A stretch of DNA of 64,000 nt, from NCBI GenBank assembly GCA_040757775.1, contig JBFLWQ010000011.1, forward strand, positions 28,370 through 92,369, in the 5' to 3' direction. The stretch is from Thermodesulfobacteriota bacterium. Lineage in GTDB: Bacteria; Desulfobacterota; UBA8473. The notes beneath the pieces were generated by a model. The model was not told the DNA's origin. It did not search any database and saw only the letters and a list, made by a program, of their open reading frames with translations. Shown here piece by piece: positions 9,685-17,770 of this stretch (positions are counted from its first letter, which is position 1; every line of letters starts with the position of its first letter). A program made the translations under genes and the position numbers.

Positions 9685-10332
9685 TTACTTATCGCGGTCG
9701 CTGTCTGCATGTGCTTTCTGGAGGTGCTCTGGGAATTCCTTTGAAGAAACGACTTCAATAAGCTGATTCATATTTTCGGTCAAATCGTTTTTTACACGGG
9801 TTGTGAATCCGCTCATGTAGAAAAGGGACGGCATGACCCCGCTGCCTCCTGCTAGATTGGCTTTCCACAACTCTCCGGCATCCGAGACATCATGTGCAGG
9901 CTCAATCTCATATTTCCCCAGGTAATCCCAATAGGATAAAGCCAGCTGAATAGGTAATTTTTTAGGCTATCAATCTGAATGACGAGGACAGGTTCCTTGG
10001 ACTGTTCCAGTTTGTCAATCAAGTTAACCTTGAATCCTAATGATGTCAATGTCTCCAACGTACGGTTGACAATGGCCTCTTCGAGATCTTCGCGTCCCGA
10101 CATGACCCTAAAGCCTGGAATCATTAACACGGTGATGGTATGTCGGCCAACCTGATTTCTGTCCTGACTTCGCATGTTTTTGGCCCTGGACAGTAAGGTT
10201 AAATTCGTGTTCACTGCTGGAGACATTGGCTTGACCAGTTTATCCTTCTGTACCGCAATCGGGATGCTTGTTTGACAACTGACCAAGAGAAACAGTGGAA
10301 CTATAAAGGTACAACAGACGAATTTTGAACAT
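9685..10332 (-). pseudogene. Frameshifted lipoprotein gene
   Basis: Two overlapping minus-strand frames together make one protein. The first runs from a lipobox-like LFLLVSC through TVLMIPGFRVMSG and KNYLFSWLYPIGITWG to LHMMS; the second continues DAGELWKANLAGGSG and KNDLTENMNQLIEV to the end. The join is most simply one missing base near 9882-9885, converting MS-(P)DAGELW into a short out-of-frame tail. A well-placed ATG at 10332 (GGAGG six bases before) is itself out of frame with the lipobox segment, so a second indel near 10300 is likely. The product would be an about 200-residue outer-membrane-type lipoprotein of unknown role, upstream of the caspase-like gene. It is either decaying or misassembled. 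Confidence 0.6.
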
Positions 10333-10433
10333 GATACACCTCCATTTTTAATGATTTGAAATATAAATGACCTTTCTTTTTAGGCTAGGGTCTATCACCT
10401 TTTACCCAAACTTTTACCCCTTTTACATTTGCT

Positions 10434-10583
10434 TCAGAAGCAGAGCAACTCGCAATTACTTAGTCCTATTGTAACGCTAAAGGTGATTGTCCTAATCCAC
10501 CAGTAAATGAGGGAAAATAGTCCAACACCGATTAAAATTCCCCATAGCAAAAGCCCAGAGGGGTTATTTGTCCTATTTGCCAT
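10434..10583 (-). CDS. Possible small membrane protein (49 aa)
   Basis: A 49-codon frame begins with ATG at 10583 and encodes a short polar N-terminus (MANRTNNPSG) followed by one hydrophobic segment LLLWGILIGVGLFSLIYWWI and a tail ending NCELLCF. The ribosome-binding site is only A/G-rich (AAGAAGAG). A single clean transmembrane helix in an otherwise empty 455-base gap makes it a plausible but unproven gene; I recognise no family. Confidence 0.35.
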   Translation of the reverse strand: MANRTNNPSGLLLWGILIGVGLFSLIYWWIRTITFSVTIGLSNCELLCF

Positions 10584-10687
10584 TTTTCTCTTCTTTTTCT
10601 GCCTTCAATGGCACACAACTCTCTCATAATCAAAATACTTAAAATTCGCTCTTGCCCCCTCCCTTAACTGCAAGATTTTACCAATTT

Positions 10688-10760
10688 ACAACCATAAGTT
10701 GTGCATGTCAAGAGAAAAATACAACCTTTGATTTGTAGAGTTTGGTAACTTAAGGTTGTA
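10688..10760. promoter_or_regulatory. ACAACC-type repeated sites upstream of the XRE regulator
   Basis: The hexamer ACAACC occurs at 10688 and 10721 and, inverted as GGTTGT, at 10754. TACAACCTT (10720-10728) and AAGGTTGTA (10752-10760) form an exact inverted pair. ACAAC/GTTGT also flank a five-base centre at 10688-10702. This arrangement just upstream of an XRE gene suggests autoregulatory operators. Confidence 0.45.
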
Positions 10761-10787
10761 GCATATCCCTATTAAAGGGGATATGCT
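10760..10787 (+). promoter_or_regulatory. Hairpin covering the ribosome-binding site of the XRE gene
   Basis: AGCATATCCC and GGGATATGCT pair perfectly over 10 bases around an 8-base loop (TATTAAAG), and the 3' arm ends directly at the ATG at 10788. The purine-rich Shine-Dalgarno stretch AGGGG is split between the loop edge and the stem, so folding should hide it. The same palindrome could also be a DNA operator. Confidence 0.5.
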
Positions 10788-11195
10788 ATGGATACAATAA
10801 GAGACAGTAAATACATAGGAATGAAGATCAAACTCAGGAGAGAAGGGTTAAATGTGTCCCAGGAAAAACTGGGTGAAATGGTGGGGGTAACCTATCAGCA
10901 GATTCAGAAATATGAAAAGGGGATAAATAAGGTTAATGCAGAGATGTTGCAAAAGATCGCTAACTCGTTGGATGTTAATGTTGATTTTTTCTTTCAGGAT
11001 AGAGATGAGAAGCCAAGAAAAGAGATAAAGGAAAGTGCCAGCCTGAAAGATATCAGGGAAGAGCCATCTGTCTGTCAAGACCCTGGCGATCTCTTATCAG
11101 AGGAACGAGAATTGGTAGAGTGCTTCAGGGCAATTGCGAATAAGGAATACAGGAAGTGCTTTCTTTCTCTATTAAGGCTGGCATCTAGAAAGTAA
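10788..11195 (+). CDS. XRE-family helix-turn-helix transcriptional regulator
   Basis: This 135-residue protein has an N-terminal HTH_3/Cro-like domain (about residues 10-65): KLRREGLNVSQEKLGEMVGV then TYQQIQKYEKGINKVNAEML, ending SLDVNVDFFF. The C-terminal half is charged and ends in a short helical region (ELVECFRAIANKEYRKCFLSLL) that may mediate dimerisation. It likely binds DNA in the cytoplasm. The gene is preceded by ACAACC repeats and an RBS-covering hairpin, and it lies between the caspase-like locus and the CHAT module, whose expression it may control; that target is inference. Confidence 0.88.
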   Translation: MDTIRDSKYIGMKIKLRREGLNVSQEKLGEMVGVTYQQIQKYEKGINKVNAEMLQKIANSLDVNVDFFFQDRDEKPRKEIKESASLKDIREEPSVCQDPGDLLSEERELVECFRAIANKEYRKCFLSLLRLASRK

Positions 11196-11198
11196 AAC

Positions 11199-11377
11199 CA
11201 GGTTCATAGGGGCAAAGGCACAGAGGCACAACTCTGCGTCTTTGCCCCTATATGCCTACAGTTTATACCCAATCTTTCTCAAAAGTTCTTTCCTTGCCGA
11301 TTTATCGGCATCTCCTTCCACACCTTTTGATTTAAAGCCATCTATTACCCCCATTATGCCTCTTCCCTGCTCGGTTT
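11199..11377. repeat. Left direct repeat bracketing the CHAT module
   Basis: This block pairs with 14962-15165. It consists of a 33-base exact match (11199-11231 with 14962-14994) and a 123-base segment (11255-11377 with 15043-15165) that differs at six positions with no gaps. The second segment is the 3' end of an adenosine-specific kinase gene. The two copies bracket the lipoprotein and TPR-CHAT genes. Confidence 0.85.
11257..11377 (-). pseudogene. Duplicated 3' end of the adenosine-specific kinase gene
   Basis: Minus-strand translation gives about 38 residues through the stop ([15 protein letters not shown] then [15 protein letters not shown]), matching the C-terminus of the intact gene at 15044-15526 except for two substitutions. 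No upstream part is present, so it is a fragment. Its position makes the region look like an integration or duplication scar. Confidence 0.85.
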
Positions 11378-11525
11378 TACTTAAGTTCCTTAAAACCATG
11401 GGGAGTAACAGGACAGCTATTGACTTTATGGATTAGATGAATTAAATTGACAGACCAGAGGAAATCTCATATTTTTTATTAGTTATTATGTAACAATGCG
11501 TTATAAAGAAACACAAGGGGTTCCC

Positions 11526-12122
11526 ATGAAAAAATTCTCTCTTTTTCTGTGTATCACAACGTTACTCATTTCTGGGTGTGGTACTATGGATATGCGGAAA
11601 ATTTCGGTTATGCCAAAAATCTCGACGGAGAATGTGAAGAGAAGTTCCCTGAAAGCAGGACTGCTTTTCAATGACCAGTTTACCAATTACAAATATGCTT
11701 TCAAGACTGGTACCCAGGTGTATCTGCTGGCAAAGGTACAGGGGGAAATGGAAATCGGTAAAAATCTGTCCCAGGCGTTATACGGGCTTGTCTCCAGCAA
11801 ATTTGGGAACGTGTCCATTGCCCGCGATGCAAATGAAATGCACGATGTCGATCTTTATTTTGTTCCTCACATTAAGTCATTCAAGTATTCCCCCCCTTTT
11901 ACCGGGATGGGTTCTCATACCGCCTCTATTGAACTGGAGACAGAAATCTTTGCCGGGGACGGAAGACAGCAGAACAGTTTCATCGTCGAGGCTGATGGGA
12001 GCAGAAGCATGTTCAATCAATTCAAGATGGAAACGAACTATGATATGGCGCGTTATGCGGTGAACGAGGCTATAAACAACCTTCTGAAGGAATTTTCCCG
12101 GAAGCTTGATGAACTTTATTAA
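11526..12122 (+). CDS. Outer-membrane-type lipoprotein of unknown function
   Basis: From ATG 11526 (AAGGGG about six bases upstream) the protein has about 198 residues, starting MKKFSLFLCITTLLISGC with lipobox ISGC. An alternative ATG at 11496 adds ten residues before the signal and lacks support. The mature part contains KAGLLFNDQFTNYKYAFKTG, a YFVPHIKSFKYSPPF stretch and a helical end (ARYAVNEAINNLLKEFSRKL), a beta-rich layout like the YajG/DUF-type lipoproteins, but I cannot name a family. It precedes the TPR-CHAT lipoprotein, separated by a repeat block with a hairpin. Membership in the same envelope module is inferred from the shared direct repeats. Confidence 0.75.
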   Translation: MKKFSLFLCITTLLISGCGTMDMRKISVMPKISTENVKRSSLKAGLLFNDQFTNYKYAFKTGTQVYLLAKVQGEMEIGKNLSQALYGLVSSKFGNVSIARDANEMHDVDLYFVPHIKSFKYSPPFTGMGSHTASIELETEIFAGDGRQQNSFIVEADGSRSMFNQFKMETNYDMARYAVNEAINNLLKEFSRKLDELY

Positions 12123-12130
12123 ATGAATCT

Positions 12131-12305
12131 CCCCGCAGCAAGCTGCGGGGTGTCCAAAAATATTATAAATTTTCCTTATTTTGTATTCTGTCATTCCGTG
12201 CTTGACCCCGTATCGAGTACGAGATAGGCACGGAATTCAGTCTTTTAGTTTTCTGGATTCCTGCTTTCGCAGGAATGACTATAAAAACCCTGTAGCAAGC
12301 TACAG
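12131..12305. repeat. Repeat block with hairpins and CATTCCG repeat, copy 2
   Basis: CCCCGCAG/CTGCGGGG (12131-12150) forms an 8-bp stem eight bases after the lipoprotein stop and may terminate it. Next comes a CATTCCG-type repeat (12190-12280), then CTGTAG/CTACAG (12290-12305). The same combination of elements recurs near 51.4-51.6 kb. Confidence 0.65.
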
Positions 12306-12335
12306 AGAATTATCAAGTTAAAATAGGGGCAAACT

Positions 12336-14954
12336 ATGTGGGTTAAAAAATCTCTGTTGATTCTCCTGGTCCTCTGCACCAGCGGTTGCGGCCTCACTCG
12401 AGGGCTAACTCAGTCCGAAGGTCTTGCCAACTATCACCCTCTCTTCATGACCGCCACGAAGAGCAAGGGGGATATCCTCATGCTGGAAGGCATGGACTAC
12501 CTGCGCGAAGGTTCTTTCGACAAGTTCCTGTCCTCCATGCGCGAGGCGCTAAGGTTTTACTCCGATAATGGGGGAAAGACCTCCGATGTTTGCCGCCATA
12601 TGGGCAAGGCATATCTTGACCGGAACGAATACGACAAGGCGCTGTCCTATTATAACCAATCGTTATCCTCTGCTAAAGGCAGCCAGTACCCGGAGGGAAT
12701 CGTCCTGGCAACGGTTGGACTGGCAGAGTGCTACAAAAAAATAGGGGATACGGAAAAGGCAGAAGAGGTTCTGGCGACTGCCCTACAGGATAGTCGTGAG
12801 TCCCAAAAGGGTGTACATCCGCTCATTGCAATCAGCACGGGGGAAAACCTCGCACAGCAGGGCCGTTTATCCCAGGCACTGGATATCTTTACCAGGTCAC
12901 TTTCCACCATCGGCAGCTACAGGGATGACAAGCTCAAACAATTGGTCTATTCTTCCCTGGGCACGACCCTTTTCGGCCTTGGGAGTTATCAGGAAGCGAT
13001 TACCCATTATCAGCATGCCCTAGAACTCGCCCGGAAAAGTTACAATACTTCCGATATTGTAGACATCCTCAACAACATCGGTTTCTGTCTGGTATCTTTG
13101 AAAAAATACAACGAAGCCGCCATGTTTTTTAAGGAAGGGTTAGGGCTCCTGGCCGTCATGAATCTGCAATACCCGGAAAAACAGATGTACGCCAATTATG
13201 GTCTGGGACTGTTAAACGAAGAGCAGCACCGCAATGATCACGCGTTGCTATACTACAACACCGCAATCAAATTCATTGAGGACTTGAGAGGCAGTCTGAG
13301 TTCGACGGAATTCAGATCACTCTTCCTGGCCAATAAAATTGCCGCTTATGAACATGCCATCGATATTCTGTTAACGGAAACCGGTGATGTCCGACCGGAT
13401 CCACGATTTACCAAAATGGGCTTAACCCCTTCGGAAGTGGCATTCTTCTATGCAGAAAGCACCAAAACACGGTCTTTTTTAGAACTGCTCTCCAAAGCCA
13501 GAACGGGTGCATTTGCCAATCGGATTCCCCGAGAACTTGCCAAACAGGAGGAGCGATTGCTCAACGCCATTAATTCGATCCAGTCATCAAAAGGGGGGCA
13601 GTCGGAAGCACAGCAGGAGGTTCTGAAAAAATCAAAACTCGAACTGGATGCTCTGATTGACAGATTACGGAGAGAATATCCTGATTATGCTTCAATCCGC
13701 TATCCGGCGCCGGTCATAGCCGGAAATATTCCGCTGCACAGCAACGAAATTCTTCTCGCTTACAAGGTTAATCCAGGAAAGACCTATCTCTGGATCATAG
13801 AAAAAGGTAAGCAACCCTCGGTTGTCGAAATAGCTGTAAGCCGGGAAGAACTTATCCGGAAAGTCAGGGAATTTCGGAGAGGTCTTGAAAATCCGGGACA
13901 ACTGGATGCTTACGATCAAGAGAAGGGGCGGGCATTAGGTCGTCTGTTGTTTGAAGATGCTCTCAGCCGAATAGACCCCGACAAAAATATCATCATAACC
14001 CCCGATGGGGTGCTAAACATGCTTCCCTTTGAGGCATTAACGACTGGTAAAGCAGGAAATCCAATTCAATACGTGGGAGAAAAATACAAGATAAGCTATT
14101 ATCCCTCTGCCTCGGTTATGGCGACTATGCGTCAGTTCAAGGAGAGCCCCAAATTTTCCCGCCCTCTGTTTGCAATGGGTGATCCAGTCTATGAGGATTC
14201 GGATGTGCGTTACGCCAAGAGAAAGTCCGACAACATAGTCGTGGCATCAGCTTATCAGACTCCCAGCATTGTTTTACGCAGTACCCTGCTCCGTAGCGGC
14301 TTCTCTTTGCCCCGCCTGCCAGAGACCCGGGATGAAGTCTTAAAAATCGCCACACTCTTCGGATACCAAATGAATGACTCCAACATCAAGCTCGATATGG
14401 ACGCCTCAAAAAGTGAACTTTTAAAAGCCGATCTTGGCAGTTACCGATTTATCCATTTTGCTACCCACGGTCTTTTGAGCGGTGATATTCCTTATATCCT
14501 GGAGCCTGCGCTGGTCCTTACTCAGCCGGGAAACCGCAATCCTGATGACGGGTTCCTTAAAATGAGTGAAATTCTGGAATTAAAACTGAATGCCGATGCT
14601 GTTGTACTATCGGCATGCAAGACGGCGCTTGGAAAAGAAATTGCCGGGGAGGGTGTCATAGGGCTAAGCCGTGCATTCATACTTGCAGGATCCAAATCGG
14701 TCATCGTTAGTCTTTGGAGCGTGGAATCTAATTCCACATCAGTCTTAATGAAGAGCTTCTATACACACCTTAAAAACGGAAAGTCCAAGGAAGAAGCTCT
14801 CAGATTGGCTAAACTGGAATTAAAAAATCAAAATTTAATATCAGATGATTTAAGCCGTGGCGTGGAGATAGTAGAACGTGGCAAGAAAGTTCAAACCAGC
14901 ACCACTCACCCTTTCTTCTGGGCACCTTTCATATTAGTCGGTGAATGGGAGTGA
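12336..14954 (+). CDS. TPR-CHAT domain lipoprotein (clan CD protease)
   Basis: This 872-residue protein starts with a lipoprotein signal (lipobox TSGC, Cys18). Residues about 45-310 are tetratricopeptide repeats (for example AYLDRNEYDKALSYYNQSL and NIGFCLVSLKKYNEAAMFF). A helical linker leads to a C-terminal CHAT domain from about residue 550: MGDPVYED, LPRLPETRDE, the catalytic His711 in HFATHG and Cys761 in LSACKT, and WAPFILVGEW at the end. CHAT proteins are caspase relatives; TPR-CHAT proteases act in gRAMP/Craspase and in other systems, usually in the cytoplasm. Here the lipobox predicts envelope anchoring. No CRISPR component is nearby. The gene looks GC-richer than its flanks and lies inside direct repeats. 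Confidence 0.92.
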   Translation: MWVKKSLLILLVLCTSGCGLTRGLTQSEGLANYHPLFMTATKSKGDILMLEGMDYLREGSFDKFLSSMREALRFYSDNGGKTSDVCRHMGKAYLDRNEYDKALSYYNQSLSSAKGSQYPEGIVLATVGLAECYKKIGDTEKAEEVLATALQDSRESQKGVHPLIAISTGENLAQQGRLSQALDIFTRSLSTIGSYRDDKLKQLVYSSLGTTLFGLGSYQEAITHYQHALELARKSYNTSDIVDILNNIGFCLVSLKKYNEAAMFFKEGLGLLAVMNLQYPEKQMYANYGLGLLNEEQHRNDHALLYYNTAIKFIEDLRGSLSSTEFRSLFLANKIAAYEHAIDILLTETGDVRPDPRFTKMGLTPSEVAFFYAESTKTRSFLELLSKARTGAFANRIPRELAKQEERLLNAINSIQSSKGGQSEAQQEVLKKSKLELDALIDRLRREYPDYASIRYPAPVIAGNIPLHSNEILLAYKVNPGKTYLWIIEKGKQPSVVEIAVSREELIRKVREFRRGLENPGQLDAYDQEKGRALGRLLFEDALSRIDPDKNIIITPDGVLNMLPFEALTTGKAGNPIQYVGEKYKISYYPSASVMATMRQFKESPKFSRPLFAMGDPVYEDSDVRYAKRKSDNIVVASAYQTPSIVLRSTLLRSGFSLPRLPETRDEVLKIATLFGYQMNDSNIKLDMDASKSELLKADLGSYRFIHFATHGLLSGDIPYILEPALVLTQPGNRNPDDGFLKMSEILELKLNADAVVLSACKTALGKEIAGEGVIGLSRAFILAGSKSVIVSLWSVESNSTSVLMKSFYTHLKNGKSKEEALRLAKLELKNQNLISDDLSRGVEIVERGKKVQTSTTHPFFWAPFILVGEWE

Positions 14955-14961
14955 AAATACT

Positions 14962-15165
14962 CAGGTTCATAGGGGCAAAGGCACAGAGGCACAAAGTTAT
15001 CTTGCCTATTTTCCCTTTCTGCCTACCTGAATAGTTACAACCCCTACAGTTTATACCCAATCTTTCTCAGGAGTTCTTTCCTTGCCGATTTATCGGCATC
15101 TCCTTCCGCACCTTTTGATTTAAAGCCATCTATTACCCCCATTATACCTCTTCCTTGCCCGGTTT
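14962..15165. repeat. Right direct repeat bracketing the CHAT module
   Basis: This is the partner of 11199-11377. Its 123-base part (15043-15165) is the 3' end of the intact adenosine-specific kinase gene, and its 33-base part lies just after the TPR-CHAT stop codon. Confidence 0.85.
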
Positions 15166-15526
15166 CTATGACTATTACCTCTATGGGGTTGGCTGTGGCA
15201 CAGTGGATAGAACAGACCTCCGGGCACATCTTAATAGCATTGAGGACATTGATAGGATAGGCGTCTTTCATTACCACTGTAAAGGTGTGCCCGCAATCAA
15301 TCTTAGCGGAGATCTCCAGAGCAGTTTTTTTAAGTAGCTCATCGTTTCCTTCTGACCTTATCAGGCAGGGGCCAGAGGCCTCTGAGAAGGCTATCCCAAA
15401 CCTGGCCGATGGCACTGTGTTTACCATTACCTCATAAAGGTCCTCGGTTGTTTTGATAAAATGGGTTTGTCCCAGGACTACATTGCACCCTTCTGGTATG
15501 TCTATCTTTACCTTTTTTAGATCCAT
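15044..15526 (-). CDS. Adenosine-specific kinase (COG1839 family)
   Basis: This about 160-residue protein matches the COG1839/DUF355 family, annotated from archaeal structures as adenosine-specific kinase. Typical segments are VKIDIPEGCNVVLGQTHFIK, FGIAFSEASGPCLIR, HTFTVVMKDAYPINVLNAIK, EVCSIHCATANPIEVIV and the glycine-rich [17 protein letters not shown]. The ATG at 15526 has GGAGGG four to five bases upstream; an earlier ATG at 15538 has none. It is monocistronic and leftward. Its last 38 codons are duplicated 3.8 kb away, on the far side of the CHAT module. The family is often found in anaerobes and archaea; the physiological role is poorly known. Confidence 0.9.
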   Translation of the reverse strand: MDLKKVKIDIPEGCNVVLGQTHFIKTTEDLYEVMVNTVPSARFGIAFSEASGPCLIRSEGNDELLKKTALEISAKIDCGHTFTVVMKDAYPINVLNAIKMCPEVCSIHCATANPIEVIVIETGQGRGIMGVIDGFKSKGAEGDADKSARKELLRKIGYKL

Positions 15527-15791
15527 ATTACCCTCCATTCAATGACTAAATGGTTTATACCTAAAAATATATCAGAGAGCCAACCGCTGTCAAGGGTTTT
15601 CCTGACGAATTAACCGTTGTAATAAACTCATTTTTTCTTGACAAAATTATCCCATTATCATACCGTTTGGAGGTTGAAATAGGGGGAATATTTTGCATGA
15701 TAATGCCCTACTAAATGCAGTAAATAATGATAGAAGTCACTTTAGCATTTTGGTATAACTAATTATTATTAAAGGAGATATTTAAATTAAT

Positions 15792-16235
15792 ATGAGAGAG
15801 ATTCCCCCCTGTAATATCAGGATCGATAAAGAGGGAAACTGGTATTATAAGGGGGCCCAGGTTATACGCAGAGACATCTATCTTTATTTCAATAAACACC
15901 TTATAAAGGAGTCTGGCGGAAGATACCTGCTTCACATAAATAACGAGAAGTGTTATCTTGATGTTGAAGATACCCCCTTTGTCGTAAAGAAAGTGGACTT
16001 TCAGGATATTTTCAAAGTAGTCCTGAATGATGGAAGTGAAGAACCCTTACGGTTAGATACCCTTTGGATCGGCAGAGATAACGTTTTATACTGTAGAGTG
16101 AAGGATAAAAGGTTCGACGCCAGGTTTAACAGACCTGCTTACTACGAGTTGGCGAAATATGTAGCCCATGATGAGGCAAGGGGTAAATACTTTATCCCCG
16201 TTGATGGCATTAGGTATTATTTGGAACAGAGATAG
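15792..16235 (+). CDS. DUF1285 family protein
   Basis: This 147-residue cytoplasmic protein begins with the DUF1285 pattern CNIRIDKEGNWYYKGAQVIRR, then YLYFNKHLIKE, YLDVEDTPFVVKKVDF and a NRPAYYELAKY segment near the end. Family members are beta-rich and of unknown function. AAAGGAG lies about 13 bases before the ATG. A TTGACA-like -35 near 15637 in the 250-base upstream gap may be part of its promoter. It is followed by a dispersed repeat and the DUF1015 gene. Confidence 0.8.
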   Translation: MREIPPCNIRIDKEGNWYYKGAQVIRRDIYLYFNKHLIKESGGRYLLHINNEKCYLDVEDTPFVVKKVDFQDIFKVVLNDGSEEPLRLDTLWIGRDNVLYCRVKDKRFDARFNRPAYYELAKYVAHDEARGKYFIPVDGIRYYLEQR

Positions 16236-16238
16236 TTG

Positions 16239-16364
16239 AAGTCAACTACCATCCCGATTTGTCGGGATGACTTGAGGGTTCAAGTCCGCCAGAGGTGGAA
16301 AGGGGTCAAGTGATCAAGGGAAAATCTTTTCTTTATTGCTCTCAGGTACTGGAATCCTCGAAAT
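16239..16364. repeat. Dispersed repeat with TCCCGA/TCGGGA hairpin, copy 1
   Basis: The block runs from AGTCAACTACCATCCCGATT through AAGTCCGCCAGAGG to CTGGAATCCTCGAA. A second copy is at 21892-22021 and a short partial copy at 32203-32240. It explains apparent N-terminal extensions of the genes that follow copies 1 and 2. Confidence 0.65.
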
Positions 16365-16395
16365 GAGCAATAATGAAGAAGGGAACAGAATATCT

Positions 16396-17745
16396 ATGGC
16401 GATCTTAGCACCATTCAGAGGGATCTTCTATAATCAGGAAAAGATAGGCGATGTATCACTGATTGTTACTCCTCCCTATGATGTTATTACAAAAGAAGAA
16501 CAGGAAAAATACTATCAGAGGCATCCTAACAATATAATTCGTTTGGATTTAGGGAAAGACCTTCCCGGAGATAATGATAGGACAGATAAATATACCAGGT
16601 CTGCTGATTACTTAAAAACATGGCAGGAAGAGAACATTCTGGTGAGGGATGATCTTCCATCCATATATTATTATCAACAAGAATTTACCTTAAGGAAGGA
16701 ACAAAGAAGGACAAGAACGGGTTTTATCGCACTTGTAAAGCTGGAGGATTTTAGCAGTGGGGTGGTGCTGCCTCATGAAAAGACTATGACAGGCCCCAAA
16801 GCCGACAGACTAAAATTGATGGAATCCTGCAATGCAAACCTGAGCCCGATATTCTCTCTGTATTCTGATCCTGAAAAAAAGATAGATAGGATTATTGAAA
16901 GAAGACAGCCTGTTTCTCCATTTATCGATTTCTTTGATGACAAAAAAACAAGACATCAGTTATGGAAAATACATGATAAAGAGATTATACATAAGATAAC
17001 CGATGCAATAAAAGAGTTGCCCTTATTTATCGCTGATGGCCACCATAGGTACGAAACTGCCCTCAATTATTCTATTCAAATGAGAGAGAAAAACAGGAGA
17101 TTTAACGGTAACGAGGCTTACAACTATGTAATGATGTACCTGTCAAATATGGATGATGACGGGTTAGTAATTCTACCCACTCACCGTCTTGTGTATAACC
17201 TAAATGATTTTAATCTGGACCTTTTCTACAAGAAGGCTGAAGAATATTTCCATGTGGAGGATTTTGTGTTTAACGGCAGCAACGATTTGTGGATTAGAGG
17301 AGAGTTATTTGCAGAACTGGAAAAGCGTGGACAATCAAAGCACACCTTTGGTGTTTATGTGAAAGACACAAATTACTTCAGTCTTTTAACCATGAAAAAT
17401 GAAGACCTTTTGAATTCACGGGTTATGGATAAGATTATACCTGTTCTTAGAGGGCTGGACGTTAACATCCTGCAGGCATTTATCCTAAATGGTATTTTGG
17501 GTATTAGCGATCGAAATATGGAAAATCAGAAAAATGTTGATTTCATTGAAGACGGTGATGAAGCTATAGAATTAGTTAAAAAGGACAAATATCAGCTGGT
17601 TTTTTTGATGAACCCAACCAGGGTTGGACAGGTTAATGAAGCTGCCTGCGAACGAGTAAGGATGCCTCAAAAATCTACTTTTTTTTACCCGAAACTTCCT
17701 TCTGGATTGGTAATTAACAGTCTCCTGGGGGTAATGCCTGATTAA
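16396..17745 (+). CDS. DUF1015 family protein
   Basis: From ATG 16396 the product has 449 residues and starts MAILAPFRGIFYN, the usual DUF1015 opening. VTPPYDVITKEEQEKYY, NIIRLDLGKD and YYYQQEFTL follow, then HEKTMTGPKADRL, ADGHHRYETAL and the C-terminal FFYPKLPSGLV. ATGs at 16336 and 16366 lie in or next to a dispersed repeat and are not preferred. The family is widespread in anaerobes, often near serine or phosphoglycerate genes, and is suspected to be a kinase-like or SerK-related ATP-using enzyme (the serine kinase SbnI/SerK shares the fold); for this protein the reaction is not known. Confidence 0.85.
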   Translation: MAILAPFRGIFYNQEKIGDVSLIVTPPYDVITKEEQEKYYQRHPNNIIRLDLGKDLPGDNDRTDKYTRSADYLKTWQEENILVRDDLPSIYYYQQEFTLRKEQRRTRTGFIALVKLEDFSSGVVLPHEKTMTGPKADRLKLMESCNANLSPIFSLYSDPEKKIDRIIERRQPVSPFIDFFDDKKTRHQLWKIHDKEIIHKITDAIKELPLFIADGHHRYETALNYSIQMREKNRRFNGNEAYNYVMMYLSNMDDDGLVILPTHRLVYNLNDFNLDLFYKKAEEYFHVEDFVFNGSNDLWIRGELFAELEKRGQSKHTFGVYVKDTNYFSLLTMKNEDLLNSRVMDKIIPVLRGLDVNILQAFILNGILGISDRNMENQKNVDFIEDGDEAIELVKKDKYQLVFLMNPTRVGQVNEAACERVRMPQKSTFFYPKLPSGLVINSLLGVMPD

Positions 17746-17770
17746 TACCTGCCTTTTTTAAGGGCCTGTC

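Noticed and set aside
9685..10332. Programmed frameshift in the lipoprotein gene
   Set aside because: Two separate breaks and no slippery heptamer at the likely join make recoding less likely than decay or sequence error.
12336..14954. TPR-CHAT gene as part of a type III-E CRISPR (Craspase) system
   Set aside because: No gRAMP/Cas7-11, no cas1/cas2 and no repeat-spacer array are in the window, and the protein has a lipobox.
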